Assembly: GCA_014238195.1 (NCBI GenBank)
Contig: JABABO010000101.1
Coordinates: 1 to 20,673 of the forward strand
DNA length: 20,673 bases
Source of the DNA: Kordiimonadaceae bacterium
Lineage (GTDB): Bacteria; Pseudomonadota; Alphaproteobacteria; Sphingomonadales; Kordiimonadaceae
Direction of reading: 5' to 3'
The notes below the pieces were generated by a model that saw nothing but the letters and a program-made list of their open reading frames with translations, did no database searches and was not told where the DNA came from. Shown here in pieces: positions 8,656-16,700 of the stretch (positions are counted from its first letter, which is position 1; each line of letters starts with the position of its first letter). Both the position numbers and the translations under genes were made by a program.

Positions 8656-8761
8656 AAAAAAGAGCCACGCAAAAGCGTGGCCCAGGCTCAGGGAGGAAAC
8701 GCCCACAAGGGGCATCGCGGAAAGTCCGCACTACTAACATAAGGCGATTGATCCAAAATTC
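8656..8761 (-). ncRNA. Probable suhB/mmgR-like (alpha-r8) trans-acting small RNA
   Basis: On the minus strand there is a TATAGT -10-like box (8773-8768). A compact transcript-like region follows: hairpin GCGGA-CTT-TCCGC (about 8729-8717), hairpin GCCC-CTTGT-GGGC, an unpaired anti-Shine-Dalgarno stretch TTTCCTCCC (about 8699-8691), and a strong Rho-independent terminator GCCACGC-TTTT-GCGTGGC with a run of six T (8681-8656). The layout and the GGGCGTTTCCTCCCT core match what I recall of the alphaproteobacterial suhB/mmgR family, which pairs with mRNA leaders in an Hfq-dependent way. The terminator and hairpins are seen; the 5' end and the family name are less certain. Confidence 0.7.
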
Positions 8762-9046
8762 AAGTTAACTATAACACACAAAAACTTGAAAATCCCTTAA
8801 CGATGCTTATCTCTTTGTGTAAAAAGGATAAACTAGACTTTTGATTTTAACGTGAATGCTTATTATCTGTCCTAATATGCAATATTATTTTACAGTTTTC
8901 ATGAATTATACATCGAATCGGCACCCGTACCGATAAGCAACCTGCTGATTTTTTGCCCGAAACAAGAATATTTTTCATATTCTCAAAGCAGGGCTTTCAG
9001 GCTAACTTATGGGATAAGAGGTGTAGAACAAGAAACGGATGCGACG
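8762..9046. other. Intergenic region upstream of the sirtuin gene
   Basis: AT-rich, with no gene seen. It holds the probable minus-strand small RNA promoter at its left end and a small palindrome gaatat-ttttc-atattc (8966-8982), itself flanked by gccc and gggc. The sirtuin promoter must lie here but no convincing boxes were found. Confidence 0.4.
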
Positions 9047-9751
9047 ATGACGTATCAAAATATTGTCATATTAACAGGCGCTGGCATATCAGCGGAATCT
9101 GGCCTGAGCACGTTCCGCGATGAAGGGGGACTGTGGGCCAAACACCGCATAGAAGATGTCGCAACCCCTGAAGCTTTTATCAAAAACCCTGATCTCGTGC
9201 AGGGTTTTTACAATGCACGCCGCCGCCAGCTGCAGGACGTTACCCCTAACGGCGCGCATTTAGCGCTTGCCAAGTTAGAAAAGGAACATAGCGGTCCTGT
9301 AACGATTATAACCCAAAATGTCGATGACCTGCATGAACGCGCACTGAGCCATAATGTCATTCATATGCATGGGGAGCTGAGCAAGGTTAGATGCACACAG
9401 TGTGGGCGGGTGCAATTGTGGCTTGGCGACTGCACGCAGGACAAGGCATGTTCCGCATGCGGCAAAAGCCCCGCGCTCAGGCCCTATATTGTTTGGTTTG
9501 GTGAACTGCCGTATTATATGGACCGCATTCATGGTCTGCTTGGCCAGTGCGATTTGTTTATTTCGATTGGCACCAGCGGCACTGTATATCCGGCGGCGGG
9601 GTTTGTTGCAGACGTGCAAAAGGCAGGTTATGCTCATACGTTAGAAATAAATCTGGAACCATCAGCGGGGATCAGTTACTTTGCTGAGGCTCGTTTTGGC
9701 AAGGCAGGGGATTTGGTCCCTGTTCTTGTTGATGAATTACTCGGCAAATAA
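9047..9751 (+). CDS. cobB: NAD-dependent protein deacylase, Sir2 family (CobB-like)
   Basis: A 234-residue sirtuin with all key elements. They are GAGIS (11-15) for NAD binding, TQNVD (89-93), catalytic His108 in HMHGE, a four-cysteine zinc site (Cys116, Cys119, Cys135, Cys138) and GTSGTVYPA toward the C-terminus. FYNARRRQL carries Tyr55-x-x-Arg58, the acyl-pocket pair that in CobB and SIRT5 allows removal of succinyl and malonyl groups as well as acetyl. It uses NAD+ to deacylate protein lysines in the cytosol. The ribosome binding site is weak. The next gene starts 26 bp after the stop on the same strand, so the two are probably co-transcribed. Confidence 0.95.
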   Translation: MTYQNIVILTGAGISAESGLSTFRDEGGLWAKHRIEDVATPEAFIKNPDLVQGFYNARRRQLQDVTPNGAHLALAKLEKEHSGPVTIITQNVDDLHERALSHNVIHMHGELSKVRCTQCGRVQLWLGDCTQDKACSACGKSPALRPYIVWFGELPYYMDRIHGLLGQCDLFISIGTSGTVYPAAGFVADVQKAGYAHTLEINLEPSAGISYFAEARFGKAGDLVPVLVDELLGK

Positions 9752-9777
9752 TAACGCGCTGTATAAAGGATAGAACC

Positions 9778-10080
9778 ATGACCCGTCCAGCCTGTCTCAA
9801 TGAAACTGCGATAGAAACAGCATTGCTTGGATTGAATGGGTGGGTGCAAGACGGCCAAACACTTAGCAAAAGCTTCCATTTTGCTGATTTTGCCGAAGCC
9901 TTTGGTTTTATGACGCGAATGGCTATCGTTGCTGAGAAAATTGATCATCATCCCGAATGGTTCAATGTTTACAATAAAGTAGACGTGACACTCGCCACCC
10001 ACGAAACTGCGAGTAACCGCGCCGGCATTACTGAATTGGATATTGAGCTTGCGCAAGCCATGAATAAGGCGGCGGGCTGA
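9778..10080 (+). CDS. phhB: Pterin-4a-carbinolamine dehydratase
   Basis: A 100-residue protein, the normal length for the family. It has the signature HHPEW (57-61) with paired His57 and His58, followed by His75 in LATHE and Asp88 in ITELD. The enzyme dehydrates 4a-hydroxytetrahydropterin to quinonoid dihydropterin and so recycles the cofactor of aromatic amino acid hydroxylases. No phenylalanine hydroxylase gene is in the window. AAAGGA sits about 7-8 bases before the ATG. It probably shares a transcript with the sirtuin gene 26 bp upstream. Confidence 0.93.
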   Translation: MTRPACLNETAIETALLGLNGWVQDGQTLSKSFHFADFAEAFGFMTRMAIVAEKIDHHPEWFNVYNKVDVTLATHETASNRAGITELDIELAQAMNKAAG

Positions 10081-10222
10081 ACATATTCCCGGTTACGCCC
10101 CCCCCTAAAAATCCTTACCAACCTATTCTATAATTTTAATGACGTGTTCTTTTAGCCAATTGCGGTGAATATTGATCACCTTATTTGACTATAAGTCTTT
10201 GTGTCGGTTCGACTTATCAATA

Positions 10223-10240
10223 AATAATGAAATCATTATT
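10223..10240. promoter_or_regulatory. Inverted repeat, possible operator
   Basis: AATAATGA and TCATTATT form perfect 8-bp arms with a 2-base centre. It lies about 180 bases upstream of the -35 box of the first giant gene and is not present in the second copy of the leader. A transcription-factor site is possible but unproven. Confidence 0.3.
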
Positions 10241-10270
10241 CATTGGTCTCGCTAAATAAATGATTTTATG

Positions 10271-10288
10271 TGCGCGTTTGCGCATTTT
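10271..10288 (+). terminator. Weak hairpin plus T tract after the sirtuin/dehydratase pair
   Basis: TGCGC-GTTT-GCGCA is followed by TTTT. The stem is only 5 bp and it lies about 190 bases after the phhB-like stop, so it is a weak terminator candidate. Confidence 0.3.
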
Positions 10289-10401
10289 CGCTGTTGTAAT
10301 GACTGCAAAAGTGAGCATGTAAAAATGGATTACCAACAAAAATTACCCTCTTAAATTATATATTTGATTATAATACAAATTAAAAGATTATTTTCATGAC
10401 A

Positions 10402-10429
10402 GTTAAAAATTTATTAATTGACTACTTAA
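10402..10429 (+). repeat. 28-bp direct repeat, left copy (second at 17555-17582)
   Basis: Exact 28-base match to 17555-17582; it includes the -35 box TTGACT. It is the longest perfect block in the upstream half of the duplicated leader. Confidence 0.9.
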
Positions 10430-10446
10430 GGGCGTTAGTATAAAGT
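10418..10446 (+). promoter_or_regulatory. Promoter of the first giant gene
   Basis: TTGACT (10418-10423), 17-base spacer, TAAAGT (10441-10446). The same boxes at the same spacing occur before the second giant gene, which supports the call. It predicts a 5' untranslated leader of about 220 bases. Confidence 0.6.
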
Positions 10447-10659
10447 ATAGTATCACCTTTAAAGTGCGAGCGTGGAAGCACGAGGCTGTGTCAATGCAAC
10501 ATAATAAAGGTTTTTAGGGGCTTCAAAGGTAAAGAAATTACTATTCCCTTACAGGAAATTGTCGGTGTGGGAAGTGTTAAATATGAACACTAAATAACTT
10601 TAAGTAACGATAAGTAACTTATTGGCGATTTTTTTCTAAACTTTAGATTAACGTAAAAG

Positions 10660-10707
10660 CAGTTGGGATAAGACTATGACAATTACCTTTGATAATACCA
10701 AAAAAGT
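10660..10707 (+). repeat. 48-bp direct repeat across the start codon, left copy (second at 17815-17862)
   Basis: Exact match over the ribosome-binding region (GGGATAAG), the ATG at 10676 and the codons for MTITFDNTKK. It fixes the start codon of both giant genes. Confidence 0.9.
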
Positions 10708-13700
10708 ATCTGTAGAGGAAAACTCCACTGGCGTTGTTTTGAACTTGGAAGCTAGAATTGATGATGGTCTCGCGGATATTGGGATTACATATAGCATTAC
10801 AGATGTGGCTGGCTTAAATTTATTCACCATTAATAGCAGAACGGGGGAGCTGAGTTTTAATTCTGTTCAATTTCCTTCAGGCCCTGATTATGAAGACCCA
10901 AAGGATCATGGTAGTGACAATAATTATGACGTGATCGTCACTGCGACCAATACTATTACCCTTAATACCGAGACCCATACCTTAAAAATTACAGTCACAG
11001 ACGAAATTGATGTCACTGCTATCGACACCGCTGACTATGCCCCTGCCTATAATCTTGCGCATCTAAATGGCGAAAACGGTTTTGTGACGAAAGCGTTTGA
11101 TGAACGTGAATATAATGGGTGGTCGGTGAGTAACGCGGGGGATATTAACGGTGATGGTATCGATGATTTGGCTGTTGGGGCGTTTGGTTTTACTTGGGTT
11201 GGGGGCGTTTTTAAACCTGGCCTGACTTATGTGATTTTCGGGACAACCAATGGCTTTGACCCTGTGTTATTTCCACCAGACGCGCTTGATGGCACCAATG
11301 GTTTTAGCCTTTATGGTATTGATCAGGGTGACTTCAGTGGGAGCGCTGTGTCAAACGCTGGGGATGTTAATGGTGATGGTATTGACGATCTGTTGATCGG
11401 GGCATATGGGGCAGACCAGACAGCTGGTTCAGATAGCCGCGAGGGCGAAACCTATGTTGTCTATGGCCGCGATAATGGTTTTAGTTCCCGCATCAATCTT
11501 GCCAGCCTTGACGGTAATAACGGCTTTACCATCAAAGGCGAGGGCCAATATAGTGAAAGTGGTCAATCTGTATCCAGTGCTGGGGATGTGAACGGCGATG
11601 GCTGCGATGATATTCTGATCTGGGCATCGACTGAACACAATAGTAATAAGGTGGGTGAAGCGTATGTGGTGTTTGGTGGGGCAAACCTTGGCGCGTCAAT
11701 TGAGCTATCTGCCCTAGGTGGCGGTGATGGTTTTAAGCTGACAAGCGTTGGCGACATCTCTGGCAGATATGGCAAGGCTGTCGCGGATGCTGGGGATATC
11801 AACGGCGATGGCTACGGCGATATCATCATTGGGGCCGCAGGTGCAAATAGTAATGCAGGCGAAACCTATGTGGTGTTTGGTAAATCAGGTGGTTTTGATG
11901 CTGAGTTAGACCTTGCCAGCCTCAGTTCGGGTAATGGCAGCGAAGGTTTTATCCTTAAGGGCATTGATAATGATGATCGTAGTGGCCTTTCCGTATCAGG
12001 CGCTGGCGATGTTAACGGTGATGGTTACGGCGATCTGATCATTGGGGCTTACCGTGGTGATCCTAATGGGGGTGATTCGGGTGAAACTTATGTGGTGTTT
12101 GGTAACGGTGATAAAGGGGCCTTTGGCACTGGCTTTAGCCTGTCCAGCCTTGATGGCAACAATGGCTTTACTATCAATGGGCATGTGGCTTCTGATCGTA
12201 GTGGCTTTTCAGTCGCCAGTGCTGGTGATGTGAACGGTGATGGTTATGACGACCTGATCATTGGGGCCAGAACTGTGGATACTGGACTTTATGATGAAGG
12301 TGCAAGCTATGTGGTGTTTGGTAAAAGTGATTTTTCATCGCTAACAGATGGCAAGCTAAATCTTGTTGATCTTAATGGCAGCAATGGTTTTGCTTTGAAT
12401 GGCTTTATCGAGGATGGGCAAACCGGCTGGTCCGTGTCAGGTGCTGGGGATATCAACGGCGATGGCTATGATGACATGGTGATCGGCGCACCGAGAACAG
12501 ATCTTTACGGGGCAGATTCAGGTCAAACCTATGTGATATTTGGTGGGCCTGCATTGTTCCAGACCGTTATATTTAGCGACGCGTCGGTCTCTGTCACAGA
12601 AAAAACCACGAGCGTCTTTCATGATATCGACGCTATTTATAATGGCGGTGCGGCTGATACTATTCGCTACAGCATTTCAGGGGATGACGCAGCGCTGTTT
12701 ACAATGGACACGGTCACAGGCGCGCTAAGCTTTAACACAGGCCCCGATTATGACCGACCGCAGGATAAAGGCCGCGATAACCAGTATGAACTGACAGTGA
12801 CAGCATCAAGTGGCACCAACGCTAACAAAGGGGACAGCGATACGCAGAACCTCACCATCACGGTGACAGAACAAGCGGTTAAAGCGATCACCAGTGGTTA
12901 TGAAGCGTCCTATGACTTATCGGACCTGATGGGGAAAAATGGCTTTACCATCAGGGGTATTGCTGAATATGACTTGAGTGGTTATTCCGTATCCGATGCA
13001 GGTGACGTGAACGGTGATGGGTATGATGATGTCATCATTGGCGCTTATTATGCTAACAGTGATACAGATAAAACCTATGCAGGCGCAAGCTATGTGGTGT
13101 TTGGTAAAAGTAGTGGCTTTGCTTCTGCGCTTGACTTAGCAAGCCTGAGCGCTGGCAATGGCGCGGACGGTTTTATCATCAAAGGTATTGCTGAATATGA
13201 CCATAGCGGTGCTTCCGTTTCCAGCGCGGGGGATATCAACGGCGATGGTTACGATGATCTTATCATTGGGGCACCGGGTGTGGGTGAATATTATAATGGT
13301 GCCAGCTATGTGGTGTTTGGAAAAGACAGTGGCTTCGGTACTGGGTTGGAGCTTTCAAGTCTAGCCAGTGGTGATGGCAGCGCAGGCTTTGTGCTCAATA
13401 ACTTAGATAGTGATACCCTTGATAATAGTGGTCGGTCTGTATCCAGCGCTGGCGATATCAACGGTGATGGGCTTGATGACCTGATCATTGGCGCTTATGG
13501 GGTCAGTTCTTTTGCGGGTGAAACTTATGTGGTATTTGGCAGCACTGCAGCCAATGCTTTCGGTTCTGAGTTTAGCCTTGGCGACCTCAGCAGTGGTGAT
13601 GGCAGCAAAGGTTTCGTCCTTAGGGGTGATCAAGTTGGTGATAACAGTGGTAGATCCGTATCTAGCGCCGGTGACATTAACGACGATGGCTATGATGATT

Positions 13701-16700
13701 TGATCATTGGTGCCGCAGGTGCAAATAGTCATGCTGGGGAAACCTATGTAGTATTTGGCAAGGGCAGTGGCTTAGGTTCTGTCATCGAACTATCTGGTCT
13801 GGGTGGCAACAATGGCTTCACGGTAAAGGGTATTTCGGGGGGTGTTCTTGATTCAAATGGCCTCACTAGAATAGGGGGGGATTATAGTGGCTGGTCCGTT
13901 TCCAGCGCTGGTGATGTTAACGGCGATGGTTACGCCGACCTGATCATTGGGGCTTGGGGGGTAGCAGATCTTAATGATAATAGTAATGTGGGTGAAAGCT
14001 ATATTGTGTTTGGTAAGTCAGGTGGCTTTGATCCGATTGACCTTGCTACCCTCAGCCCCGATGACGGTTTAGTCATTAAGGGTCATGTTTTAGCAGGCGA
14101 GAGTGGTTTTTCAGTGTCCGACGTAGGTGATTTTAACGGCGACGGTATCGATGATCTGATCATTGGGGCAAAGGGTGCAAATAATGCTGCGGGCGAAAGC
14201 TATGTGGTGTTTGGCAGCACGAGCTTGTCTTCGATAAACTTAGCGGACCTTGATGGCAGTAATGGCTTTGCCCTAAATGGCATAGATCCTGATGATAGAT
14301 CAGGCAGATCAGTCTCTGGTGCACGGGATGTCAACGGTGATGGTTATGATGACATTATCATAGGGGCGATAAATGCAGATCGAGGCGTAGAACTTGAGGC
14401 TGGCGAAAGCTATGTGATCTTTGGCGGGCCTAGTTTGCTCCGCATTGATTTTGATAATGCGGATACAGTTTCGGTGAAGGAAGGCAGCACAGGCATTGTG
14501 CTCAACTTAGAAGCGCGATTAGATGGCGCAGGCCCCGATGAGGGCATCACATATAGTATCAGCAGCAACAATGCTTTAAATTTCACCATTGACGCGGCAA
14601 CGGGTGAACTGCATTTCGATCCATCCTTTGATGAAAGTGCTGGCACTGACTATGACGTCACTATTACCGCGACCTCCAGTAATAATAACAACCTTAATGG
14701 TTCCCACAGTCTTACAATCAGTGTCAATGACCAGATTGATCAGGGCGTAGAGGGTTATGCACCTTCCTATGAACTCTCTGGCCTTAATGGCAGCAATGGT
14801 TTTGTCTTGAATGGTATCGGTGAGTACGACAGCAGCGGCGGTTCAGTATCCAGCGCGGGTGATGTCAACGGCGACGGCATTGATGATATTATCGTTGGTG
14901 CTTACCGCCGAAGTTCACCTAGAACCCCGCAGATTGGCGAAAGCTATGTGGTGTTTGGTAGCCGTGACGCAAATGGTTTTGAGGCCGCCATTGAACTGTC
15001 CAGTCTGGATGGCAGCAATGGCTTTGTACTGAAAGCCGTTGATATAGGCGATTACAGTGGTCGCTCTGTCGCTGGGGCGGGGGATATCAACGGTGATGGT
15101 TACAGTGATATTATCATCAGTTCGTACCGTGCAGAAATCACCAATATTGGTGAAACCTATGTGGTGTTTGGTTTTAACACTGATGGAACTGCGGCAATAG
15201 AGCTTTCCAGCCTTGATGGCCACAATGGCTTTAAACTGAATGGTATTGATGATTTTGACAATAGTGGTCGTTCTGTATCTTCGGCTGGCGACGTGAACGG
15301 CGATGGCTACGGCGATCTGATCATTGGGGCCAGCAAGGCTGAAGGAAATGATAAACGAGACGCAGGTGAAAGCTATGTAGTGTTTGGTAAAGCAGGTGGT
15401 TTTTCTGCGGCCATGAATTTATCCAGTCTTGATGGCAGCGATGGCTTCAAACTGAATGGTATTGATGCGAGTGATTTTAGTGGTATTTCGGTTTCAACTG
15501 CGGGTGATGTCAACGGTGATGGCTATGATGACATTATCATTGGCGCTCACCAGGCTGACCCAAATGACAAAAACGCTGCGGGTGAAACCTATGTGGTATA
15601 TGGGCAGGAAGGGGGTTTTGATGCTGTATTAGACCTTTCCAGCCTTGATGGCAGCGATGGTTTCAAACTAAACGGAATTGATGGTAATGACAGAAGTGGC
15701 CGTTCCGTATCCAGTGCTGGCGATCTTAACGGTGATGGTTATGATGATCTGATCATTGGGGCTTACCGTGGTGATCCTAATGGGGGTGATTCAGGTGAAA
15801 GCTATATCGTATTTGGCGATGCGGGTCTCAGTGCAACGATTGAGCTTTCCGGCCTTGATGGCAGTGATGGTTTTGCGCTGAGGGGCATTGATGCTGGTGA
15901 CAGAAGTGGTTTTTCCGTTTCCAGCGCGGGCGATGTGAACGGTGATGGTTACGGCGATCTGATCATTGGGGCATATAAAGCAGATCCAAATGATCATTTT
16001 AACGCTGGTGAGAGCTATGTGGTGTTTGGTGGTGCCAGTTTCGGAGCAACGATTGAGCTTTCTAGCGTTGGCGGAAGCTCTGTGGTGGTTGGTGGTGCCA
16101 GTTTAGGAGCAACGATTGAGCTTTCTAACCTCAATGGCAGCAATGGATTTGTGCTGAATGGTCAAGACCAAGGTGACAATAGTGGTAATTCGGTGTCCAC
16201 GGCTGGTGACGTGAACGGTGATGGTTATGATGATATAATCATTGGGGCAAAATTCGCAGATCCAAATAATATCTATAGCGCTGGGAAAAGCTATGTTATT
16301 TTTGGTGGGCCTGCGCTTATTAGTAACGCATCACCTCCCACCCCAACACCGACCCCCACACCGTCACCTGCCCCTACGCCTACGCCTGTGGATCATTCAG
16401 TCCGACCGACTGCAGACTTAACGGCTTCGCAAACAACACCAACCCCTAACGATGATTTCCTAGAGTACGGCCTTGAAGATAATGCCATCTATGCCCTGCC
16501 AGGGGATGATTATGCTGACGGCGGTAACGGTGATGACACAATCGGCGGCGGCCCTGGCAATGACACGCTTGAAGGCGGCAACCACGACGATCTTTTGCTC
16601 GGCTGGTTAGGTGATGATCTTATCTTTACTAGGACAGAAGTTGATCCATCCTTAGGCGATGGTAACAATGTTGTTTGGGCGGGTCCAGGGGATGATACAG

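Larger units (their letters stand above)
10081..10675 (+). other. Long regulatory region of the first giant gene (left copy of a duplicated leader)
   Basis: A 595-bp AT-rich stretch without a gene. From about 10296 onward it is homologous and collinear with 17450-17830 upstream of the second giant gene. Conserved landmarks (gagcatg 10313, -35 at 10418, ggctt-aaa block 10519, ATG 10676) all recur 7151-7155 bases downstream. Only the part before 10296 is unique; it contains the 18-bp inverted repeat and the small hairpin listed separately. Confidence 0.75.

Noticed and set aside
8656..8700. GCCACGC/GCGTGGC hairpin as terminator of the N-formylglutamate amidohydrolase gene
   Set aside because: The T tract is on the minus strand only, so it ends a minus-strand transcript; on the plus strand the hairpin is preceded by A and not followed by T.
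10501..10575. Short open frame in the first leader reading GFKGKEITIPLQEIVGV, with a similar GFKRKEITI in the second leader at 17670-17696
   Set aside because: No start codon is in frame in either copy, the peptides diverge right after the shared block, and the block is better explained as conserved leader DNA or RNA.
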